Shown here: positions 15,505 through 25,060 of the stretch, in pieces | How the letters are laid out: the number at the start of each line of letters is the position of its first letter | Position numbering within the stretch: position 1 is the stretch's first letter | Position numbers and translations under genes: made by a program | Assembly (NCBI GenBank): GCA_001298575.1 | Contig: LJCV01000261.1 | Coordinates: 1 to 55,068, forward strand | Length of the DNA: 55,068 bases | Direction: 5' to 3' | From: Actinobacteria bacterium OK074 | Lineage (GTDB): Bacteria > Actinomycetota > Actinomycetes > Streptomycetales > Streptomycetaceae | The notes under the pieces: generated by a model | The model's database searches: none | Told to the model about the DNA's origin: nothing | Seen by the model: only the letters and a program-made list of their open reading frames with translations

Positions 15505-18500
15505 ATGAACGGCAAAGCTGGTCACACCCTGCCTCTCTTCGACGCCCAAGAAGGAATATGGCTGGCCCAGCGCAGGGCGGGCTCCAGCCGTTTCTACAGC
15601 TCCAGTCAATTCGTCGAGATATCCGGACGGGTCGACACGGGGGTATTCCAGCGCGCGCTGCGGCAGGTGGTCGGCGAGACGGAAATCCTGCACGTGCGAT
15701 TCGTGGAAGCCGGTGACGGGGTTTCGCAGCACATCGTTCCGCCCGGGGAAGCAGAGCCGCCCCTCGCCGATTTCCTCGATGTCGTCGATCTCAGCGCCGA
15801 GGACGAACCGCGCACAGCCGCCGAAACGTGGATGCGCGCGGAACTGCGGCAGCGGACCGGCCTCAAGGACGGCCGGCTTTTCTCTCACGCCCTTTTCCGG
15901 CTCTCCGCCGACCAGTACATCTGGTACCAGCGCTACGACCACCTCCTCCTGGACGTCTTCGGCTGTTCGCTGCTGGCGCGCCGCGTCGCGGAGGTCTACA
16001 CGGCGCTCCTGCGGGGCCGGCCCCACGGCCCGGCCGGACACGCGTCACTCCGCGACCTGATGACACAGGAGTCCGCCTACCGGGCATCGGCGCGGTACGC
16101 GTCCGACCGCCAGTACTGGCACGACCACTTCGCGGACCGCCCGGACCTGGTCGGCGTCCCCGGCCACCGGTCGGCCACGCCCGACGGCGCGGCGGAAACG
16201 GACGGAGTCCTGCGCGCGACGGGCCACCTGCCCCCGGCCGCGGCGGCGGCACTGCGCGACGCGGCCCGCGGCGCCGACGTGAGCTGGCCCAGGCTCGTCG
16301 TCGCGGCCTTCGGGGCCTTCACGGGCCGGCTCACCGGCTCGGACGAGACGATCCTGAGCCTCCCGGTCGCCGCCCGCACGAGCGAGGCGGCACGACGAAC
16401 GCCCTGCACGACGGCGAACATACTGCCGCTCCGCCTGCCCGTGACCGCGGGCCTGAGCCTGGCCGACCTGGCCCGGAAGGCGGCGCGAGAGGTCGACGCC
16501 CTGCTGGATCACCAGGGCTTCCGAGGGGAACGGCTGCGCCGCGAACTCGACTGGCCGGCCGGCGACCGCTGGCACTTCGGTCCCTACCTGAACGTCATGC
16601 CGACGGCCGGCGAGAGCCTGTGGTTCGGAGAACACCGCGGCATCGTCCGCGACCTCTCCAGCCGACGCGTCGAGGAGTTCGGCGCACTGGTGAGCGGCGG
16701 CGCCCCGGACGCCGGAATGGAGATCACCCTCGAAGCCAATTCCACGCTCTACGACCGCGACTGGGTCCAGGCAGGCCACCGCTCCTTCCTGAACTTCCTG
16801 GAGCGGGCGGCGGCGGATCCGTCGGTGCCGGTGGGGCGGGTTGACGTTCTGGACGGTGTGGAGCGTGGGGTGGTGGTGGAGGGGTGGAGTGGTGTGGCGG
16901 TGCCGGTGGTGGGGGTTTCGGTGCCGGAGTTGTTTGCTCGTCAGGTGGGGCGGTCGGCGGGTGCGGTGGCGGTGGTGGATGGTGAACGGGCGCTTACGTA
17001 TGGGGAGTTGGCTGGTGAGGCTGGTCGTTTTGCGGTGTATTTGCGGGGGGGGGGGGTGGGGCGGGGTGATCGGGTTGCGGTGGTGATGGAGCGGTCGGCG
17101 GAGTTGCTGGTCGTATTGCTGGGGGTGTGGTTGGCGGGGGCGGCTTTTGTTCCGGTGGATGTGGAGTATCCGGTGGAGCGGGTGGGGTTGTTGTTGGCGG
17201 ATTCGGGTCCGGTGGCGGTGGTGTGCACGGAGAGCACGAGGGGAGTGGTGCCGGAGGGGGCGGCTGGTCGGTTGGTGGTTGTGGATGATGCCGGGGTTGC
17301 CTCGGCGATTGCCGGGTGTCGTGCTGATGGTTTCGGTGTTCCGGTGGGGTCGGGGGATTTGGCGTATGTGATGTATACGTCGGGGTCGACTGGTGTGCCG
17401 AAGGGTGTGGCGGTGCCGCATGGGAGTGTGGCGGGCTTGGTCGGGGATGGTGGGTGGTCGGTCGGCGTTGGGGATGCGGTGTTGATGCATGCGCCGCATG
17501 CGTTTGATGTGTCGTTGTTTGAGGTGTGGGTGGGGTTGGTTTCGGGTGGTCGGGTGGTGGTGGCTGGGCCGGGTGTGGTGGATGCGGGGCGGGTTCGGGA
17601 GGCGGTCGTTGGTGGTGTGACGGCGGTGCATGTCACGGCTGGTCTTTTCCGGGTGTTGGCGGAGGAGTCCCCGGAGTGTTTCAGGGGTTTGCGTGAGGTG
17701 TTGACCGGTGGTGATGTGGTGCCGGTTGGGTCGGTGGAGCGGGTGCGTGAGGTGTGCCCGGAGGTTGTGGTGCGGCATTTGTATGGGCCGACGGAGATCA
17801 CTCTGTGTGCGACGTGGCATGTGCTGGTGCCCGGTGCTGTGAGTGGGTCGGTGTTGCCGATCGGGCGTCCGCTGTCGAATCGGCGGGTCTTCGTGCTGGA
17901 TGCGTTTTTGCGTCCAGTGCCTGCGGGTGTGGTGGGTGAGTTGTATGTGGGGGGGGTGGGTTTGGCGCGGGGCTATTTGGGGCGTCCGGATCTGACGGCG
18001 GAGCGGTTCGTGGCCTGCCCGTTCGGTGAGGGCGGTCGGATGTATCGGACCGGGGACGTGGTGCGGTGGTCGGTTGAGGGCGAGTTGCTGTTCGTCGGCC
18101 GGGCGGACGAGCAGGTGAAGGTCCGTGGTTTCCGGGTGGAGTTGGGTGAGGTGGAGGCGGTGCTGGCTCGGCACGCGTCGGTGGGGCAGGCTGTGGTGGT
18201 GGCCCGGCAGGACGGTCCCGGCGACAAGCAGCTGATCGGGTACGTCACTGCGGTTGGACAGGGCGTCGACGCGCAGGAGTTGCGTGCGTACGTGGCCGCC
18301 CAGCTGCCGGAGTACATGGTCCCTGCGGTGGTCCTGGTCCTGGACGCGTTGCCGTTGACGGTGAACGGGAAGGTGGACCGGGCTGCTCTGCCCGCGCCCG
18401 ACTTCGCGGCCCGGGTGTCCGGGCGTGAGCCGCGTACGGCGGTCGAGCGGGTTCTGTGCGACGTGTTCGCCGGGGTCCTCGGGCTGGAGCGGGTGGGGGT

Positions 18501-20274
18501 CGAGGACGGTTTCTTCGAGCTGGGTGGCGACTCGATCAGTTCGATGCAGGTGGCGTCGCGCGTCCGTCGTGCGGGTCTGGTGGTGACGCCCCGGCAGGTG
18601 TTCGAGGAGAAGACCCCCGAGCGCCTCGCCCTGGTCGCGACCGAGGTCGGGGAGGAGGACGCGGCGGACGACGTGGGCGTTGGCGAGGTCCTCTGGACGC
18701 CGGTGATGCGGGCGTTGGGTGAGCGGGCCGCCCGTCCTGGGTTCGCGCAGTGGGTGGTTCTTGGTGCCCCGGCGGGGTTGGGTCTGGAGACGCTGGCGGG
18801 CGGGTTGGGCGCCGTACTTGACGCGCACGACATGTTGCGCGCTCGTACGGTCCCCGGTGAGCCGAAGTTGGTCGTCGGCGAGCGGGGGTCGGTGGACTCC
18901 AGGGGCTTGGTCGTGCGGGTGGACGCGGCGGACGTTGTGGCCGGTGGTGTGGAGGCGGTGGCGCGGGAGGCTGCGGGGCGGCTGGATCCTGCGTCGGGGG
19001 TGATGGTTCAGGCGGTGTGGGTGGATGCCGGTCCTGGTCGGGTGGGTCAACTGGTGGTTGTGGTGCATCACTTGGTGGTGGATGGGGTGTCGTGGCGGGT
19101 GTTGGTGCCGGATCTGCAAGGTGCTTGTGAGGCGGTGGCGGCGGGTCGGGGGCCGGTGCTGGATGCGGTGGGGACGTCGTTCCGGCGGTGGTCGGAGGTG
19201 TTGGCTGCGGAGGCGGCCGGTGAGCGGCGGGTCGCGGAGTTGGGGGACTGGCTTGCTTTGTTGGGGGAGGACCAACTCCTACTCGGGCGGCGGGAGTTGG
19301 ATCCGGCGCTGGACACCGTACGCACCCTGCGTCGGCGGTCCTGGGTCGTACCGCCGGAGCAGGCCGGGACGTTGCTGACACGGACGCCGAACGCGTTCCA
19401 CTGCGGTGTGGACGATGTGCTGCTGGCCGCGCTGGCGGGCGCGGTCGCGCACTGGCGGCCGGATGCTGCCTCCGGGGTGCTGGTGGACATCGAGGGGCAT
19501 GGTCGTGAGCCGGTCGGGGGCGTTGAACTGTCTCGTACGGTGGGCTGGTTCACGAGCGCTCATCCGGTGCGGCTGGCCGTGGCGGGGGCGGATCCGGCCG
19601 AGGTGTTGGCCGGCGGGGCGGCTGCTGGTGACCTGGTGAAGGCGGTGAAGGAGCAGGCGCGGGCGGTGCCGGGCGACGGGCTCGGCTACGAACTCCTGCG
19701 CTACCTCAACCCGGAGACCGGCCCGGTGCTCAAGGCCGCGCCGACCCCGCAGATCGCCTTCACCTACATGGGCCGATTCGCCACAGGCACAGGCACAGGC
19801 ACAGGCATCGGCACAGGTACAGGTACAGGTACAGGCATCGGCACAGGCACAGGTACAGGTACCGACACCGGCACAGGCACAGACGAGGTCGGTGCGTGGC
19901 AGATGGCGGGCGGGACCGCGATCGGTGGCTCGTCCGACCCGGACACACCCCTGCGGCACCTGTTGGACGTCGGCGCGATCGTCCGGGACGCCCCGGGCGG
20001 GCCCGAGTTGACGCTCACCCTGAGCTGGCCCGGACAGCTCCTGGACGAGGCCGACGCGGAGCGGCTCGGCCGCACCTGGCTGGGCATGCTCGGCGGTCTC
20101 GCGGCCCACACCGCCGCTCCCGCCTCGGGCGGGCACACCCCCTCCGACTTCCCCCTGCTCGACCTCGCACAGGACGAAGTCGACGAATTCGACCAGCTCG
20201 GTGACTTCGGCGAACGCGGCGGCCTCGACGAAGCCGAGGAACTCGGCACCGGATTTCCCGAAAGCCGCTTCTGA
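15505..20274 (+). CDS. NRPS1: one module, C-A-T-E (predicted D-Hpg)
   Basis: 1589 residues. The ATG at 15505 follows GGAGGGGG and lies eight residues before the first C-domain motif (LPLFDAQEGIW), so no later start is possible. Domains: C ~8-440, A ~470-950, T ~975-1045 (phosphopantetheine Ser1010 in LGGDS), E ~1055-1500 (VHHLVVDGVSW, catalytic-type H1189; EGHGRE; RTVGWFTS). The C-domain motif HHxxxDG reads DHLLLDV (H146, D150 retained). Initiating GPA modules normally lack a C domain, so this one may accept an acyl or aryl starter or an upstream peptide. The pocket reads DVFHLGLLCK, an Hpg-type code. The C-terminal LLDLAQDEVDEF tail probably docks with NRPS2. Confidence 0.93.
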   Translation: MNGKAGHTLPLFDAQEGIWLAQRRAGSSRFYSSSQFVEISGRVDTGVFQRALRQVVGETEILHVRFVEAGDGVSQHIVPPGEAEPPLADFLDVVDLSAEDEPRTAAETWMRAELRQRTGLKDGRLFSHALFRLSADQYIWYQRYDHLLLDVFGCSLLARRVAEVYTALLRGRPHGPAGHASLRDLMTQESAYRASARYASDRQYWHDHFADRPDLVGVPGHRSATPDGAAETDGVLRATGHLPPAAAAALRDAARGADVSWPRLVVAAFGAFTGRLTGSDETILSLPVAARTSEAARRTPCTTANILPLRLPVTAGLSLADLARKAAREVDALLDHQGFRGERLRRELDWPAGDRWHFGPYLNVMPTAGESLWFGEHRGIVRDLSSRRVEEFGALVSGGAPDAGMEITLEANSTLYDRDWVQAGHRSFLNFLERAAADPSVPVGRVDVLDGVERGVVVEGWSGVAVPVVGVSVPELFARQVGRSAGAVAVVDGERALTYGELAGEAGRFAVYLRGGGVGRGDRVAVVMERSAELLVVLLGVWLAGAAFVPVDVEYPVERVGLLLADSGPVAVVCTESTRGVVPEGAAGRLVVVDDAGVASAIAGCRADGFGVPVGSGDLAYVMYTSGSTGVPKGVAVPHGSVAGLVGDGGWSVGVGDAVLMHAPHAFDVSLFEVWVGLVSGGRVVVAGPGVVDAGRVREAVVGGVTAVHVTAGLFRVLAEESPECFRGLREVLTGGDVVPVGSVERVREVCPEVVVRHLYGPTEITLCATWHVLVPGAVSGSVLPIGRPLSNRRVFVLDAFLRPVPAGVVGELYVGGVGLARGYLGRPDLTAERFVACPFGEGGRMYRTGDVVRWSVEGELLFVGRADEQVKVRGFRVELGEVEAVLARHASVGQAVVVARQDGPGDKQLIGYVTAVGQGVDAQELRAYVAAQLPEYMVPAVVLVLDALPLTVNGKVDRAALPAPDFAARVSGREPRTAVERVLCDVFAGVLGLERVGVEDGFFELGGDSISSMQVASRVRRAGLVVTPRQVFEEKTPERLALVATEVGEEDAADDVGVGEVLWTPVMRALGERAARPGFAQWVVLGAPAGLGLETLAGGLGAVLDAHDMLRARTVPGEPKLVVGERGSVDSRGLVVRVDAADVVAGGVEAVAREAAGRLDPASGVMVQAVWVDAGPGRVGQLVVVVHHLVVDGVSWRVLVPDLQGACEAVAAGRGPVLDAVGTSFRRWSEVLAAEAAGERRVAELGDWLALLGEDQLLLGRRELDPALDTVRTLRRRSWVVPPEQAGTLLTRTPNAFHCGVDDVLLAALAGAVAHWRPDAASGVLVDIEGHGREPVGGVELSRTVGWFTSAHPVRLAVAGADPAEVLAGGAAAGDLVKAVKEQARAVPGDGLGYELLRYLNPETGPVLKAAPTPQIAFTYMGRFATGTGTGTGIGTGTGTGTGIGTGTGTGTDTGTGTDEVGAWQMAGGTAIGGSSDPDTPLRHLLDVGAIVRDAPGGPELTLTLSWPGQLLDEADAERLGRTWLGMLGGLAAHTAAPASGGHTPSDFPLLDLAQDEVDEFDQLGDFGERGGLDEAEELGTGFPESRF
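17045..17056 (+). repeat. Run of 12 G within the A domain of module 1
   Basis: An unbroken G12 tract inside codons for YLRGGGVGRG. The homologous position in module 2 (~21925) reads GGGGGTTGGGGG, giving GLG. Frame is kept, but it is a likely site for slippage or read error. Confidence 0.9.
19782..19881 (+). repeat. In-frame ACAGGC/ACAGGT hexamer array in the E domain of module 1
   Basis: About 16 hexamers, mostly ACAGGC or ACAGGT with ATCGGC interruptions, encoding a Thr-Gly repeat just after TYMGRF. Shorter Thr/Ser-Gly linkers sit at the same place in modules 2 (~24695-24750) and 3 (~29335-29375), and almost none in module 4. Unit length is a multiple of three, so copy-number change keeps frame. 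Confidence 0.9.
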
Positions 20275-20401
20275 CCGCTGCGGAGCGTCCGCTCTGTCTC
20301 CGCACATCCCGCTTCGCACATCCAGCTCTCCACACCATCTACGCCCTCCACGCCCCCTACGCCCCGCCCTCCCCGTACTTCGCTTCAGCACGTCGCCGCT
20401 A

Positions 20402-20425
20402 TGAGGAGACAGAACGATGACCCGA
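20402..20425 (+). repeat. Leader sequence shared with NRPS3
   Basis: TGAGGAGACAGAACG before ATG and the first codons ACCCGA are identical at 20402-20425 and 34477-34500. The N-termini that follow (SLVEDVWPLSPLQEG) are also the same. The ribosome site is GAGGAG. This indicates that one gene start was copied from the other. Confidence 0.85.
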
Positions 20426-23400
20426 TCCCTTGTCGAGGATGTCTGGCCGCTGTCGCCGTTGCAGGAGGGCCTGCTCTTCCACGCCGCCTTCGACGACCAG
20501 GGGCCGGACGTCTACCAGGGGCAGCGGACGCTGGAACTGGCCGGGCCGCTGGACGCGGGCCGGTTGCGGACGTCGTGGGAGGCGCTCCTGGCCCGGCACG
20601 GCGCGCTGCGGGCGAGCTTCCGGGGCCGTAAGTCCGGTGAGGCGGTGCAGGTCATCGCGCGCGAAGCCACGCTCCCCTGGCGCATGGAGGACGTCTCGGG
20701 GCTCGCGGAGGCCGACGCGCTTGCTGAGGCCGAACGGCTGTCCGCGCGCGAGCGGTCGGAACGATTCGACCTGGCAGTGGCGCCGCTACTGAGGCTGTTG
20801 CTGATCCGACTGGGCAAGGACCGGCACCACCTGGTCATCACCAGCCACCACGTCGTCATGGACGGCTGGTCCATGGCGGTCCTGTTCAACGAGTTGCCCG
20901 CCGTGTACGCGGCCGGCGGCGACACCCGCGGGCTCCCGCGCACCACGTCCTACCGCGACTACCTGGTGTGGCTGGGCCGACAGGACAAGGAGACGGCACG
21001 GACCGCGTGGCGCGCGGAACTGGCCGGCGCCGACGAACCCACGCTCGTGGCACCGGCGGACCCGGCCCGGACCCCGGTGGCGCCCGAGAGCCTGATCACC
21101 CGCCTCTCCGCGGAACTGACCCACGGGCTGACCCAGTTGGCGCGCGGCCAGGGCCTGACGGTGAACACGGTGATCCAGGGTGCGTGGGCGCTGCTCCTGG
21201 CGCGCTTGGCCGGGCGTACGGACGTGGTGTTCGGCGCGACCGTCGCCGGACGGCCCGCCGAACTGCCCGGCGTGGAGTCGATGGTGGGCCTGTTCATCAA
21301 CACCCTGCCGGTCCGGGTGAATCTCGACGGCGGCCAGTCGGTCGCGGAGATGCTGACGCGATTGCAGCAGCGCCAGGCCGCGCTCATGGCACACCAGCAC
21401 CTCGGCCTCTCCGAGGTCCAGAAGGCGGCCGGACCCGGCGCCGTCTTCGACACGATCGTCATCTACGAGAACTACCCCCGCCCTCCCCAGGAGGAGCCCG
21501 CCCCGGACACCTTCGCCATGCGCCCCCTCGGCGAGGCGGAAGCCGCCCACTATCCACTCACCCTGGTCGTCGCCCCCGAGGGCGAACGGATGGCCGTCAA
21601 ACTCGACCACCGGCCCGACCTGTTCGACCACACCGCCGCCCAGTCGGTTGTCGAGCGGCTGGTGCGGGTGCTGGAGCAAGTGGTGGCGGATCCGGGGATG
21701 TTGGTGGGACGCATCGACCTCCTGGACGGTCTGGACGGTGTGGAGCGTGAGTTGGTGGTGGAGGGGTGGAACGCTACGGCGGTGCCGGTGGCTGGGGTTT
21801 CGGTGCCGGAGTTGTTTGCCGGGCAGGTGGAGCGGTCGCCCGGTGTGGTGGCGGTGGTGGATGGCGAACGGGCGCTTACGTACGGGGAGTTGGCTGGTGA
21901 GGCTGGTCGTTTTGCGGTGTATTTGCGGGGGTTGGGGGTGGGGCGGGGCGATCGGGTTGCTGTGGTGATGGAGCGGTCTGCCGATCTGTTGGTTGTGCTG
22001 CTGGGGGTGTGGTTGGCCGGTGCTGCCTACGTTCCGGTGGATGTGGAGTATCCGGTGGAGCGGGTGGGGTTGTTGTTGGCGGATTCGGGTCCGGTGGCGG
22101 TGGTGTGCACGGAGAGCACGCGTGGGGTGGTGTCTGGGGGCACGGCGGTGCGGCTAGTGGTTCTCGACGACGCCGGGGTGGTGGCGGAGATTGCCGGGTG
22201 CAGGGCTGATGGTTTCGGTGTTCCGGTGGGGTCGGGGGATTTGGCGTATGTGATGTATACGTCGGGGTCGACTGGTGTGCCGAAGGGTGTGGCGGTGCCG
22301 CACGGGAGTGTGGCGGGCTTGGTCGGGGATCGGGGGTGGTCGGTCGGCGCTGGGGATGCGGTGTTGATGCATGCGCCGCATGCGTTTGATGTGTCGTTGT
22401 TTGAGGTGTGGGTGGCGTTGGTTTCGGGTGGTCGGGTGGTGGTGGCGGAGCCGGGTGTGGTGGATGCGGGCCGGATTCGGGAGGCGGTCGCTAGTGGTGT
22501 GACGGCGGTGCACGTCACTGCTGGTCTTTTCCGGGTGCTTGCGGAGGAGTCTCCGGAGTGCTTTGGCGGGTTGCGTGAGGTGTTGACCGGCGGTGATGTG
22601 GTGCCGGTTGGTTCGGTGGAGCGGGTGCGTGAGGCGTGCCCGGAGGTGTCGGTGCGGCATCTGTATGGGCCGACCGAGATCACTCTGTGTGCGACATGGC
22701 ATGTGCTGGTGCCCGGCGCCACGGGTGGGCCGGTGTTACCGATCGGGCGTCCGTTGTCGAACCGGCAGGTGTATGTGCTGGATGCGTTCTTGCGTCCGGT
22801 GCCTGCGGGGGTGGTGGGCGAGTTGTACGTGGCGGGCTCCGGACTGGCCCGTGGATATCTGCGTAGGCCGGGCCTGACGGCGGAGCGGTTCGTGGCCTGC
22901 CCGTTCGTCGGTGGCGGTCGGATGTACCGGACCGGGGACCTGGCCCGTTGGTCGGCTGAGGGTGAGTTGCTGTTCGTGGGCCGGGCGGACGAGCAGGTGA
23001 AGGTCCGTGGTTTCCGGGTGGAGTTGGGCGAGGTCGAGGCGGTGCTCGCCGGTCATGTGTCCGTGAGCCAGGCGGTGGTGGTGGCCCGGCAGGACGGTCC
23101 CGGTGACAAGCGGCTGATCGGCTACGTCGTACCAGAGAAGGAAGAGGACGCCGACCCCCAGGAGATACGCGCGTACGTGGCCGCCCAGTTGCCGGAGTAC
23201 ATGGTCCCGGCGGCGGTTGTGGTCCTGGATGCGCTGCCGCTCACCGTGAACGGCAAGGTGGACCGGGCTGCCCTGCCCGCACCCGACTTCGCCGAACGGG
23301 TCACCGGGCGTGAGCCGCGTACGGCGGTCGAGCGGGTTCTGTGCGATGTGTTCGCCGGGGTCCTCGGGCTGGAGCGGGTGGGGGTCGAGGACGGTTTCTT

Positions 23401-25060
23401 CGAGCTGGGCGGCGACTCGATCAGCTCGATGCAACTGGCCTCGCGTGCCCGTCGTGCGGGTCTGGTGGTGACGCCCCGCCAGGTCTTCGAGGAGAAGACC
23501 CCGGAACGCCTCGCTGTAGTGGCGGAGGTCGTGGGCAAGGCGGCCACGACGCACGACGTCGGTGTCGGCGAGGTGCCCTGGACGCCGGTGATGCGGGCGT
23601 TGGGTGAGCGGGCCGCCCGTCCTGGGTTCGCCCAGTGGGTGATTCTCGGTGCCCCTGCGGGGTTGGGTCTGGAGACGCTGGCGGGCGGGCTGAGTGCCGT
23701 ACTCGACGCGCACGACATGCTCCGGGCCCGTACGGTCCCCGGTGAGCCGAAACTGATCGTCGGCGAGCGGGGGTCAGTAGATGTCGCGCGTCTCGTCGTA
23801 CGTGTGGACGCGGATGCCGACTCTTCCCCCGCCGACCTGGACGAGACAGCGGGACGGGCGGCGCAGGAGGCCGTGAAGCGGCTCGATCCGGGCTCCGGGG
23901 TGATGGTTCAGGCGGTGTGGGTCGACGCCGGGCCGGGGCGGGTCGGCCGACTGGTGTTCGTGGTGCACCACTTGGTGGTGGACGGGGTGTCGTGGCGGGT
24001 GTTGGTGCCGGATCTGCAAGGTGCTTGTGAGGCGGTGGCCGCGGGGCATGTCCCCGTACTGGATGCGGTGGGGACGTCGTTCCGGCGGTGGGCGCAAGTG
24101 CTGGCTGTGGAAGCGGCCGGTGAGCGGCGGGTCGCGGAGTTGGGGGACTGGCTTGCGTTGTTGGGTGAGGGTCAACTCCCTCTCGGACGGCGGGAGTTGG
24201 ACCCGGCGCTGGACACCGTACGCACCCTGCGAAGCCAGTCCTGGGTCGTACCCCCCGAGCAGGCCGCCACGTTGCTGGCCCGGACCCCGAACGCGTTCCA
24301 CTGCGGGGTGGACGATGTGCTGCTGGCCGCGCTGGCGGGGGCCGTCGCGCATTGGCAGCCGCACGCCGCCCCCGGGCTCCTGGTCGACGTCGAAGGGCAT
24401 GGGCGTGAGCCGCTCGGGGGAGTGGATCTGTCCCGTACGGTGGGCTGGTTCACCAGTGCGCATCCGGTGCGGCTGGATGTGGCCGGAGCCGAGTTGTCCC
24501 AGGTTGTGGCGGGCGGTCCTGCTGCCGGTCGGCTGCTGAAGGCGGTGAAGGAGCAGGCGCGGGCGGTGCCCGGTGACGGGCTTGGCTACGAACTCCTGCG
24601 CCACCTCAACCCCGAGACCGGCCCGGCGCTCAGGGCCGCGCCGACCCCGCAGATCGGCTTCAACTACATGGGCCGGTTCACCAGCGGCGGAACCGCAACC
24701 ACAAGCACCGGCACAAGCACAAGCACAAGCACCGGCACCGGCACCGGCCAACCCAAGGCCGCCCCCTGGCAATTGGCAGGCCACACCGCGATCGGCGGCT
24801 CGGTCGACCCCGCCACCCCCCTCCCGCACGCACTGGAAGCGAACGTCACGGTCCTGGACACCCCGGACGGGCCCGAGCTGACGCTCACCCTGAGCTGGCC
24901 CGGGCAACTCCTGGAGGACGCCGACGCGGAGCGGCTCGGCCGGACCTGGGCGGAGATGCTCGGCGGACTGGCCGTACACACCGCCGCCCCCGGCTCCGGC
25001 GGGCACACCCCCTCCGACTTCCCGCTCCTCGACGGCGTGCTGACGCAAGGCGGCGTCGAG
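20417..25060 (+). other. Module 2 (C-A-T-E), Hpg-type pocket
   Basis: C domain SHHVVMDGWS; A domain with YTSGSTGVPKG at residue ~614. The specificity residues, read by alignment to GrsA PheA from FDVSLFEVW, AVHVTAG, LTGGD and HLYGPTEITLC, give D-V-F-H-L-G-L-L-C-K, the pattern known for Hpg. T Ser1001. E domain has HHLVVDGVSW. The linker after NYMGRF contains short Thr/Ser-Gly repeats. Confidence 0.85.

Noticed and set aside
20275..20416. Small gene or terminator between NRPS1 and NRPS2
   Set aside because: The spacer is pyrimidine-rich with no credible frame and no strong inverted repeat; only the NRPS2 ribosome site is recognisable.
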